Source: an uncultured Tenacibaculum sp. (GTDB lineage Bacteria; Bacteroidota; Bacteroidia; Flavobacteriales; Flavobacteriaceae). Taken from it: a DNA stretch of 64,000 nucleotides. Positions 43,887 to 51,815 of the stretch are shown piece after piece (the stretch's first letter is position 1; every line of letters begins with the position of its first letter). The stretch spans positions 306,710-370,709 of the forward strand of contig NZ_CANMAX010000004.1 of assembly GCF_947495995.1 (NCBI RefSeq), written 5' to 3'. A model generated the notes under the pieces. It saw only the letters and a program-made list of their open reading frames with translations, had not been told where the DNA came from and made no database searches. A program made the translations under genes and the position numbers.

Positions 43887-46211
43887 ATGAGTGCTAAAAC
43901 TTTGTACAAAGTAACCTTACTGTCATTAGTAACCATTTTTTCTTGTAAAGAGAAAAAAGAAGAATCACAAGAAGCAAAAAAAATATGGGATTATAATTCA
44001 GAAATAATTATTAATGATTTTGAATCAGACACTGTTTCAGTCAACACTATAAAAGATATAAATGCAGCATCTGAAGTAATTTCACATTCAAAAAACAATA
44101 AAGTTTTGAAGGTTGCTATAAGAGGTGATGAAAAAGAAAGTGGAGTAAAGTTCGGTACAAATACACCTTGGAAATTAGATAAAAATAAGAGGTATAATTT
44201 AGTTTTTGATGCTAAGAGTGAGAATGGAAGTTCTTCGTTTATAAATGTTGTTGTAACCAATTCAAAAAATCAGTCCACTAGAAGAATTGTGAGTGTACAA
44301 CCTAACGAGTTTAAATCATATTATTTTGAATTAACAACTCAAAAAGAAGATATAGAAAGTGGATTAAGGGATACTCCTCCAGCTTGGGAAACTGAAGCTG
44401 TACATATGAAAATTAATGGATTGTTAAGTATCATTGACTTTTCTGAAATTAAATCAATTCAAATTTATAGATCTCAAGGTTATAAGAATAAAACTGTACT
44501 TCTAGATAATATTAGAATAGTGGAAAGTCCAGAAAGAGATTCTAATTTTTTAAAAGGAATAGTAGATAAATTCGGACAAAATGCTAAAGTAGATTTTCCA
44601 ATTAAAGTGAGTTCAGATGAAGAGTTAAAAAATATCGCAGATGTAGAACTAAAAACTTTAGCGGAATATACATTAATGCCAGACAGAAGTCAATATGGAG
44701 GCTGGAAAAACGGTCCAAAACTAAAAGCAACTGGATATTTTAGAAAAGAAAAAATAAATGGAAAATGGGCATTAGTAGATCCTGAAGGATATTTATTTTT
44801 TTCAATAGGATTAGCAAATGTAAGAATGGCAAATTCTACAACGTATACTGGTATCGATTACACAGATGAGAAGCTAAAACATAGAGATCCGGAAGATGTA
44901 ACTCCAGAAGATTCAAAAGGAATTGTAGCTGTGCCTAAAGAAATTATGAAAACAGCTCATGTAACAAACAAACTAAGAAATGATATGTTTGTGGAATTAC
45001 CAGCTGTAGACGGACCATTAGCTGATCATTACAGTTATAGAAAAGAATCTCATTTCGGACCGATAGAACACGGACAAACGTATAGTTTTTATAGTTCAAA
45101 CCTTGAAAGAAGATATGGTGAACAATATCCGAAATCATATGTAGATAAATGGTTGCAAGTTACAGAAGATCGAATGCGTAATTGGGGATTTACTTCTTTT
45201 GGAAATTGGATTGATCCTGCATTTTATCATCGTAATAAATTACCGTTTTTTGCCAATGGATGGATTATTGGAGATTTTCAGAAAGTCTATTCTGGATTAG
45301 ATTATTGGGGACCAATGCCAGACCCTTTCGATCCTGAATTTGAAAGAAGAGCTAAAAAATCTATTGCTGTAGTTGCAGAAGAAGTAAAAAATAATCCATG
45401 GTGTATTGGTGTATTTATCGATAATGAAAGAAGTTGGGGAGCAACTAGTACAAAAAAATATCATTACGGATTAGTATTAGACGGACTTTCAAAAGATATG
45501 ACAAGTTATTTGAAAAGACATAGCATGAAAATCTTAAGAAAAAAGTATGCGAAAATTACAGATTTAAATACGGCTTGGAATACTAAAATTACTTCATGGA
45601 AAGCTCTAGAAGCTGGAATTGATTATAAATCAAAAGAAGAATATTCCGAAGGAATGATTGCAGATTTATCAGTTTTATTAGAAGCTTTTGCAACAAAATA
45701 TTTTCAGGTAATTCATGATGCTTTAGAGAAAAAAATGCCGAATCATATGTATTTAGGTTGTCGTTTTGCAGTTTGGGGAGTAACTCCAGAAGTACGAAAA
45801 TCGGCAGCCAAATTTGTAGACGTATTTAGTTATAATTACTACAAAGAAGGAATTGGAAAAAAATACTGGAAGTTTTTAGAAGAGGTGGACATGCCAACGC
45901 TAATAGGAGAATATCACATGGGAGCTTCAGATTCTGGATTATTACATTCTGGTTTAGTGCATGCAGTCGATCAAGACGATAGAGCAAAAATGTGGGAAGA
46001 TTATGCAAACTCTGTAATAGATAATCCATATTTAGTTGGTTGTCATTGGTTTCAATATTTAGATTCACCACTTACAGGTAGAGCACACGATGGAGAAAAC
46101 TACAATGTTGGTTTCGTTTCAGCAACAGATATTCCTTATCCATCAATGATAAAAAAAGCCAAAGAAATAAACTCAGGTTTGTATACAAGAAGATTCGGAA
46201 ATACAGATTAA
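43887..46211 (+). CDS. GH50 beta-agarase, lipoprotein (second copy)
   Basis: The 774-residue lipoprotein has Cys20 as anchor (VTIFSC-KEKK). An N-terminal beta-sandwich domain occupies about residues 30-215, and the GH50 barrel follows from about 265. Catalytic residues are in CIGVFIDNERSW (Glu514) and LIGEYHMGASDSG (Glu675), with CHWFQYLDSPLTGRAHDG. It is a divergent paralogue of the first GH50, sharing the KATGYFRKEKINGKWALVDPEG-type entry segment. It carries a longer loop around residues 310-380 (DYTDEKLKHRDPEDVTPEDSKG and following), suggesting a different product length or substrate substitution tolerance. It has its own upstream region after a terminator, and the PhoD-like gene follows by 13 bases. 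Confidence 0.9.
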   Translation: MSAKTLYKVTLLSLVTIFSCKEKKEESQEAKKIWDYNSEIIINDFESDTVSVNTIKDINAASEVISHSKNNKVLKVAIRGDEKESGVKFGTNTPWKLDKNKRYNLVFDAKSENGSSSFINVVVTNSKNQSTRRIVSVQPNEFKSYYFELTTQKEDIESGLRDTPPAWETEAVHMKINGLLSIIDFSEIKSIQIYRSQGYKNKTVLLDNIRIVESPERDSNFLKGIVDKFGQNAKVDFPIKVSSDEELKNIADVELKTLAEYTLMPDRSQYGGWKNGPKLKATGYFRKEKINGKWALVDPEGYLFFSIGLANVRMANSTTYTGIDYTDEKLKHRDPEDVTPEDSKGIVAVPKEIMKTAHVTNKLRNDMFVELPAVDGPLADHYSYRKESHFGPIEHGQTYSFYSSNLERRYGEQYPKSYVDKWLQVTEDRMRNWGFTSFGNWIDPAFYHRNKLPFFANGWIIGDFQKVYSGLDYWGPMPDPFDPEFERRAKKSIAVVAEEVKNNPWCIGVFIDNERSWGATSTKKYHYGLVLDGLSKDMTSYLKRHSMKILRKKYAKITDLNTAWNTKITSWKALEAGIDYKSKEEYSEGMIADLSVLLEAFATKYFQVIHDALEKKMPNHMYLGCRFAVWGVTPEVRKSAAKFVDVFSYNYYKEGIGKKYWKFLEEVDMPTLIGEYHMGASDSGLLHSGLVHAVDQDDRAKMWEDYANSVIDNPYLVGCHWFQYLDSPLTGRAHDGENYNVGFVSATDIPYPSMIKKAKEINSGLYTRRFGNTD

Positions 46212-46224
46212 AAGTAATTATCGT

Positions 46225-48084
46225 ATGAGCATAACGTACAATTTTTCTAATAGAAGATTGAGCATATTATTTTTAATATGCTTAATTTTTTCAGTAAAAG
46301 CACAAGAAAACTTACTGAAGTTACCAGATTATATAGCACCTAAAGATAGAATAGCATTTGCTTTATATACAATTCACGAAAACACTCTAAAACTTACAGC
46401 ACAGTTTTATCCAATAAAAAATGTAGAACCTTTTGAAGCTAGTTTAGAAGTTTTTCAAAATAACAAATGGAAAAAAATAGCTGAAACTCGAATTATTTAT
46501 CCAGGTTACACAGCTCCATTTAGAGTAGAAAACTGGGATGATACTAAAGAGTTGAAATATAGAGTAAATCATAACAATACTGCTTATTATGAAGGGATTT
46601 TAAGGAAGAACCCGATAGATAAAGAAGATTTTGTCATGGCTGCATTTACTTGCAACTCTATTTATCCAGGACATGGTGGAGATATTTCAAGAAATGATAT
46701 AATAGAGAATGTAAAAAAAATAAAACCAGATTTACTTTTTTTCTCAGGAGATCAAGTATACGATCATAGTCAGCATTATTTGTATTGGTTAAAATTTGGT
46801 AAAGACTTCGAAGAAATTATTAGAAATACACCAACGATAACTATTCCAGACGATCATGATATTGGTCAAGGAAATCTTTGGGGACAAGGTGGAAAAAAAG
46901 CAAATTCTCGAAGAGGAATATCAGGTGGATATTACATGCCAATTGAATATATAAAAGAAGTAGAAAGAGCACAAACGAGTCATTTACCAGATCCTTACGA
47001 TGCAACTCCAATCGGACAAGGAATTGGTGTGTATTATACAGATTTAAAATGGGGAGGAATGAGTTTTGCAATCTTAGAAGACAGAAAGTTTAAATCTGGA
47101 CTCGATTTAGTTGCTGAAAAAAATCCAGATGTTTTTCCAAATGGTTCTTATGAAGCTATTTTTAATCCTAATGTAGATACAAAGAAAATGGATGTAGAAG
47201 GACTTGTTTTATTAGGAGAAAGACAACTTAAGTTTTTAGAAGATTGGACTACAGATTGGGAAAATGCTAGTATGAAAACAGTGTTGTCTCAAACAATTTT
47301 CTCTCAGGTGAATAATTATTCAGGAAAACATGATAGAGAATTATTAGCTGATTTTGATACCAATGCTTGGCCACAAACAGGAAGAAATAAAGCACTTTCT
47401 GTAATTAGAAAAAGTTTTTCGGTAATGATTGCAGGAGATCAACATTTAGGAAGTGTTGTAAAACACGGAGTTGATGATTTTGGAGATGCTGGATATTCTT
47501 TCTGTACACCAGCCATTGCAAATTTTTGGTTACGTTGGTGGGATCCAAAAAAAGCGGGAGCAAATCAAGAGAAAAATGCACCAAAATATACGGGTGATTT
47601 TCTAGATGGTTTTCAAAATAAAATGACGGTAAGAGCTGTTGGAAATCCAACTTTACCAGAAATAAAAGAAGGAGGAAAATTGTCTACAAGAGCTGCAGGT
47701 TATGGTATAGTTCGTTATCACAAGAAAAATAGAGCCATTACTTTCGAATGTTGGGGAAGAAATGTAAATATAACAGATGCGAAAAGTAAGCAATATCCAG
47801 GTTGGCCAATTACAATACAGCAGTCAGATAATTATACCATTAAAAACGGTTACGAATTACCAAGATTAACTATTTCAAAACCAGCCCAAGTTGTAACGAT
47901 TCATAATTCAGAAACTAATGAATTGATCTCTTCTTTAAGAATAAAAGGTTCAAAATATCAAGCAAAAGTTCCTAAAGAAGGTTTGTATACTATTACAATT
48001 GGAGAAGGAAAAAATATTAGAGTTCTTCAAAATATAAAAGCCCAAAAAAAGAATAGAAACAGAAAGATAGTAACTGTTAACTAA
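46225..48084 (+). CDS. PhoD-like secreted metallophosphoesterase
   Basis: The 619-residue exported protein has a Sec signal (LSILFLICLIFSVKA, cleavage before QEN) without a lipobox. An N-terminal beta domain is followed by a calcineurin-like/PhoD metal site: AAFTCNSIYPGHGGD, FSGDQVYDH (Asp176), IPDDHDIGQG (Asp209-Asp212), and IAGDQHLGS (His407), with YSFCTPAIANFW after it. Such proteins are alkaline phosphodiesterases or phosphatases in general. Its role in an agar locus is unknown to me. Possible roles are removal of an ester group from the algal polymer or phosphorus capture on the host. It is cotranscribed with the second GH50 (13-base gap). Confidence 0.8.
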   Translation: MSITYNFSNRRLSILFLICLIFSVKAQENLLKLPDYIAPKDRIAFALYTIHENTLKLTAQFYPIKNVEPFEASLEVFQNNKWKKIAETRIIYPGYTAPFRVENWDDTKELKYRVNHNNTAYYEGILRKNPIDKEDFVMAAFTCNSIYPGHGGDISRNDIIENVKKIKPDLLFFSGDQVYDHSQHYLYWLKFGKDFEEIIRNTPTITIPDDHDIGQGNLWGQGGKKANSRRGISGGYYMPIEYIKEVERAQTSHLPDPYDATPIGQGIGVYYTDLKWGGMSFAILEDRKFKSGLDLVAEKNPDVFPNGSYEAIFNPNVDTKKMDVEGLVLLGERQLKFLEDWTTDWENASMKTVLSQTIFSQVNNYSGKHDRELLADFDTNAWPQTGRNKALSVIRKSFSVMIAGDQHLGSVVKHGVDDFGDAGYSFCTPAIANFWLRWWDPKKAGANQEKNAPKYTGDFLDGFQNKMTVRAVGNPTLPEIKEGGKLSTRAAGYGIVRYHKKNRAITFECWGRNVNITDAKSKQYPGWPITIQQSDNYTIKNGYELPRLTISKPAQVVTIHNSETNELISSLRIKGSKYQAKVPKEGLYTITIGEGKNIRVLQNIKAQKKNRNRKIVTVN

Positions 48085-48114
48085 AAAGCTTAATTCTGAG
48101 CATTTCTCTAACAA

Positions 48115-48173
48115 ATATTAAGTTTTTGTCAAGTGAGAATTCTCTCAATTTTTACCATATAAATTTACTTTTG
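48115..48173 (+). promoter_or_regulatory. GH16 agarase promoter with direct-repeat regulator box
   Basis: ATATTAAGTTTTTGTCAAGT at 48115-48134 keeps the downstream half site of the shared box intact and a degenerate upstream half site. The consensus -7 element TACTTTTG lies at 48166-48173, 32 bp beyond, the same spacing as at susC. The ATG follows at 48204, implying a leader of about 24 bases. Confidence 0.72.
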
Positions 48174-48203
48174 AAAGTTTACGTGCCATAAAATATATGT
48201 AAT

Positions 48204-49271
48204 ATGAAGTTTAAAAATTTAATTTTTGTAGTTACCATAATCTTTGGTGTTGCTTGTTCATCTGGAAATGATAATACTCCTGAGCAAGTTGATGGAAATA
48301 CTACAGATGGAAGTACAGATTCAGGAAATGATTCTGATAATGCAGCAGAAACTTGGATGACAATTCCTGTTCCTGCAAATGCTGGTGATGGAATGACTTG
48401 GGAATTTCAATCAGATATTTCAGATGATTTTGAATATGAATTCGCTGGACAACCGAGTTTAGTAGAATTTGGAAATGGAAAATGGACTAACTTTTATCAC
48501 AACCAATGGGACGGACCAGGAGCGACCATTTGGAAGCATGAAAATGTAACAGTTTCTGGAGGTAATTTACGTTTAATTACGACAAGAGAACCAGGAGAAA
48601 TGAAAACGTATACTTCAGGTTCAGACACATATACGGATAAAGCTACTCGTTTGGGATGTATTACGTCAACGAAAAGAGTCAAATATCCTGTTTATGTTGA
48701 AACTAGAGTAAAAGCTGCGAATGCATTTTTTGCTTCTGATATTTGGATGTTGAGTCCAGATGATACACAAGAAATTGACATTTTAGAAGCTTATGGCGCA
48801 CAAAATCCAAGAAACGGACAACAATGGTTTAGCGAAAGATTTCATATTAGTCATCACGTATTTATTAGAAATCCGTTTCAAGATTATCAGCCAAAAGATG
48901 CTAGTACTTGGCAAAAAATAGATGGATATCCATTTGTGTCGAGTGATTGGGTTCGTATTGGTGTGTATTGGAAATCTCCAACGTATTTAGAATATTATAT
49001 CAATGGAAACTTGGTAAAGATTATGGATAATTTAGATACAGTTGGAGGTAAAGATGGAATTGATCCTTTAGGATACACATCTCCAAACCAAACTGCAGAT
49101 AATACTAGAACAGGATTAAACAAAGAAATGGATATTATTATAAATGCTGAAGTTCAAAATTGGAATGCAGCTGCAGACAGATTTCCAACAGATGAAGAAA
49201 TAGCGAATTTTCCAGAAGATCATGTTTTAAAAATAGACTGGATTAGAGTTTTTAAACCAGTAAGTCAGTAA
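48204..49271 (+). CDS. GH16 beta-agarase (AgaA/AgaB-like), lipoprotein
   Basis: The 355-residue lipoprotein has Cys18 as anchor (IIFGVAC-SSGND) and an acidic linker up to about residue 50. The GH16 domain follows with KWTNFYHNQWDGPGATIW, RLGCITSTKRVKYPVYVETRVK, ASDIWMLSPDDTQEIDILEAYG (catalytic Glu190, Asp192, Glu195; quoted in part), HVFIRNPFQDYQPKD and GVYWKSPTYLEYYINGNLV. These segments are close to my memory of the agarases of Zobellia, so the beta-agarase call is firm and cleavage of internal beta-1,4 bonds in agarose is expected. It has its own regulated promoter, in line with a role as the initial surface enzyme. Confidence 0.93.
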   Translation: MKFKNLIFVVTIIFGVACSSGNDNTPEQVDGNTTDGSTDSGNDSDNAAETWMTIPVPANAGDGMTWEFQSDISDDFEYEFAGQPSLVEFGNGKWTNFYHNQWDGPGATIWKHENVTVSGGNLRLITTREPGEMKTYTSGSDTYTDKATRLGCITSTKRVKYPVYVETRVKAANAFFASDIWMLSPDDTQEIDILEAYGAQNPRNGQQWFSERFHISHHVFIRNPFQDYQPKDASTWQKIDGYPFVSSDWVRIGVYWKSPTYLEYYINGNLVKIMDNLDTVGGKDGIDPLGYTSPNQTADNTRTGLNKEMDIIINAEVQNWNAAADRFPTDEEIANFPEDHVLKIDWIRVFKPVSQ

Positions 49272-49280
49272 GTTGTAACA

Positions 49281-49358
49281 TAACGTGGATCTTAGAATCT
49301 TTAAATATCTCTTAATAATCCCCAAACAACTGTAGGTTCTATGATAAGATTCACGTTA
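49281..49358. repeat. Long-arm inverted repeat between converging genes
   Basis: TAACGTGGATCTTA (49281-49294) and TAAGATTCACGTTA (49345-49358) pair at 13 of 14 positions across a 50-base loop. The right arm overlaps the stop codon of the AraC gene and is followed by TTTTTTG. It sits between the GH16 agarase and the converging AraC gene, and may act as a bidirectional terminator, though the loop is unusually long. Confidence 0.55.
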
Positions 49359-50213
49359 TTTTTTGTTGTTATACAATTTGCTATAAGCCTTCGGGCTTAT
49401 TTTTTTTTGTTTTTGAAATTGTCTGTTGAAGTAACTTAAGCTATTAAAACCAGAAGCAAAACAGATTTCAGATACAGTCAAATCAGATTCCGATAACAAT
49501 CGAGCAGCTTTGGTAATTCTAAGTTTATTTACATAATCTGTAAACGTGGTTTTTGTTCTTTTTTTAAAGTATTTACAGAAAGATGATTTGCTCATAAACA
49601 CTTTTTTACTAATACTATCTAAAGAGATTTCATGTTCTAAATTATCAAAAATATAGTTTAATATCTTTTGAAAAGTAGCACTGTCTTTAGCTTGATAAAA
49701 TTGCGAACTTTCTGTTGTTGAAAGTAATTTTTGATTGTTGTCTAAACTTAGTTTCTCTAATATTTCATACAAAGAAAGTAATCTCGAAATTCCAGTTAAT
49801 TTTCCAAGATTAGTGATTTCAGCTTCATATTTTTTTCCATTAATAAATTGAATACCGCTAGCAGATTTTTTCAGTAACGAATGAATGTTTTTCATCTCTG
49901 GAAGTTCATTCGCAAAAAACAAATCATCTTTAAATTGTATTACTTGACTTTTAGAAATCAAATCTTCTTGCTGATAAAAAATAGAATCACAACGCCAATA
50001 ATGTGGTAATTGCGGACCAATTAATACCAAATCTCCTTCAGTAAAAGATTCTGCACTAGTTCCCACAAATCGAGTTCCGTGTCCAGATTCGATGTAAGTC
50101 AATTCATATTCATGATGAAAATGCCAAGGAGAATCAAAATAGTTTTGTTTGAATTCAGAAACTAAAAATGACTGCTGATTCGAATAAAAAAGTTGTTCAT
50201 TAATAGCTTTCAT
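49356..50213 (-). CDS. AraC-family transcriptional regulator
   Basis: The 285-residue protein has an N-terminal cupin-like sensor (FDSPWHFHHEYELTYIESGHGTRFVG, shown as the region of residues 26-51) and a C-terminal pair of helix-turn-helix motifs typical of AraC/XylS (DSISKKVFMSKSSFCKYFKKRT and VSEICFASGFNSLSYFNRQFQK). It is transcribed divergently from the P450 gene with 127 bases between the starts, so local control of the demethylation cassette is likely. It is cytoplasmic and could sense 6-O-methyl-galactose or another agar sugar, but no ligand is identifiable. Confidence 0.92.
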   Translation of the reverse strand: MKAINEQLFYSNQQSFLVSEFKQNYFDSPWHFHHEYELTYIESGHGTRFVGTSAESFTEGDLVLIGPQLPHYWRCDSIFYQQEDLISKSQVIQFKDDLFFANELPEMKNIHSLLKKSASGIQFINGKKYEAEITNLGKLTGISRLLSLYEILEKLSLDNNQKLLSTTESSQFYQAKDSATFQKILNYIFDNLEHEISLDSISKKVFMSKSSFCKYFKKRTKTTFTDYVNKLRITKAARLLSESDLTVSEICFASGFNSLSYFNRQFQKQKKISPKAYSKLYNNKK

Positions 50214-50340
50214 AACTCAATATGTTCTTTTCTGTGTTTTTTTAATTAATAAAAAGGAAATATAGTTCAAAAAATTGACAATATCCGTCGGTGATTAAAA
50301 AACTGTTCTTATCAAATTTGTAAAAAACAACACGATATTT

Positions 50341-51492
50341 ATGAAGAGTGAATTTTCAGATCCTTTTGAAGAAGCTAGAAAAAAAACAGGTTTAGAACAT
50401 ATAGATGATCAAAACGATCCTGTGGCTATGATTTTACGTCATAAAGATGTTAGAAAAACAGCACACAACTGGAAAACATATCAATCTGGTGCAGTTCCTG
50501 GGAGAATTGTAGTTCCTTCAGAAGTAAATATTCGTGATATCAGACAGATTCCTTTTGAAGTAGATCCACCTTTACATAAAGATTTTAGAGATTTATTAGA
50601 AGGATGGTTCAAAAGGCCAAATGGAAAAGAATATCAAAGTATACTTAAAAATCAGATTTCAAATTTAATTGATGATGTATTATTAGAAGATAAAATTGAG
50701 GTTGTACATGATTTTTCTTTAAAACTACAATCAAGAGCGCTTACAATTTTATTGAATACTGAGTACTCAGAATCAGACACATTTATTTCATGGGGAACAC
50801 ATGTATTTAGAAGTGAAGGAGAGAGTTTAGATGCTTCTAAAGCAAATGTACTGTATGATTATTTAGATGCAAAAATTAATGCAGCAAGAGAAAATTTAGG
50901 AGAAGATTTGTATTCCGTTTTATTACAAGCAGAAGTGAATGGTAAAAAGTTAACTCACGATGAAATAAAGGGAATTATGATTTTAACTTTTGCTGGAGGT
51001 AGAGATACTGTAATTAACGCAGTAACTAATACTGTAGCTTACTTTGCAGATCATCCAAAATCATTACTTGATATAAAGAATAATCCAGAGAAAATTAATA
51101 AAGCAGTAGAAGAGTTAATTCGTTATTTCTCGCCATTAACACATATGGGAAGAGTAGTAACTGAAGATGCTCAAGTATGTGAGCATGCAGTAAAAAACGA
51201 TACTCGAGTTTCTTTATGTTGGGCTTCTGCAAATAGAGATGAAGCTGTTTTTGAAAACCCAAATGAAGTGAATTTCGATAGAAAAATTAATCCTCATGTA
51301 GCTTTCGGATTTAGTCATCATAATTGTTTAGGAGCAACACACGCGCGTCAAATTATGAGGACTTTATTACAACTTCTAGCAGATAAAATTTCATCAATAG
51401 ATATTATCGATAGCAGAGAAAATATTGAAGAGTGGGGAGAATTCAAACGTAAAGTTGGTTTTCACGAATTAAAAGTAAAGTTTAATAAATAA
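50341..51492 (+). CDS. Cytochrome P450, likely 6-O-methyl-D-galactose demethylase
   Basis: The 383-residue soluble bacterial P450 has the I-helix oxygen-binding segment AGGRDT (Arg221 region), the ExxR pair in EELIR (Glu258, Arg261) and the heme-thiolate motif FGFSHHNCLGA (Cys329). No membrane anchor is present. Its partner ferredoxin and reductase genes follow immediately (11 and 3 base gaps). The same P450-ferredoxin-reductase set is known from agarolytic Zobellia and Formosa, where it removes the methyl group of 6-O-methyl-D-galactose, a common decoration of agar and porphyran, releasing galactose and formaldehyde. Assignment here rests on family type and locus. Confidence 0.88.
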   Translation: MKSEFSDPFEEARKKTGLEHIDDQNDPVAMILRHKDVRKTAHNWKTYQSGAVPGRIVVPSEVNIRDIRQIPFEVDPPLHKDFRDLLEGWFKRPNGKEYQSILKNQISNLIDDVLLEDKIEVVHDFSLKLQSRALTILLNTEYSESDTFISWGTHVFRSEGESLDASKANVLYDYLDAKINAARENLGEDLYSVLLQAEVNGKKLTHDEIKGIMILTFAGGRDTVINAVTNTVAYFADHPKSLLDIKNNPEKINKAVEELIRYFSPLTHMGRVVTEDAQVCEHAVKNDTRVSLCWASANRDEAVFENPNEVNFDRKINPHVAFGFSHHNCLGATHARQIMRTLLQLLADKISSIDIIDSRENIEEWGEFKRKVGFHELKVKFNK

Positions 51493-51503
51493 GAAAATAA
51501 ATT

Positions 51504-51812
51504 ATGGCTAATATAACTTTTATCACAAGTGATAATGAAAAAATAATATTAGAAGGAGATTCAGGAAATGTAATGCAATTAGCTGTAAATAATAGCGTAA
51601 ATGGAATTGACGGTGATTGTGGTGGGGTTTGTTCTTGTGCTACGTGTCATGTTTTTGTAGCTGAAAAAGATATCGATAAAGTAGGAAAAGCAAGTAGTAT
51701 AGAAGTAGATATGCTAGAGCTAGCAGATGATGCAAATGAGTTTAGTCGTTTATGCTGTCAAATAGAAATAACAGAAGCTATTGACGGAGTAGAATTAACT
51801 GTTGCAAAATAA
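51504..51812 (+). CDS. [2Fe-2S] ferredoxin of the P450 system (putidaredoxin type)
   Basis: The 102-residue adrenodoxin/putidaredoxin-type ferredoxin has ligand cysteines in DCGGVCSCATCHV (Cys39, Cys45, Cys48) and RLCCQIE (Cys85). It shuttles electrons from the FAD reductase encoded next to the P450 encoded just before. The extra cysteines at 43 and 84 are next to ligand positions. It is the middle gene of a three-component class I bacterial P450 chain. Confidence 0.94.
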   Translation: MANITFITSDNEKIILEGDSGNVMQLAVNNSVNGIDGDCGGVCSCATCHVFVAEKDIDKVGKASSIEVDMLELADDANEFSRLCCQIEITEAIDGVELTVAK

Positions 51813-51815
51813 GTT

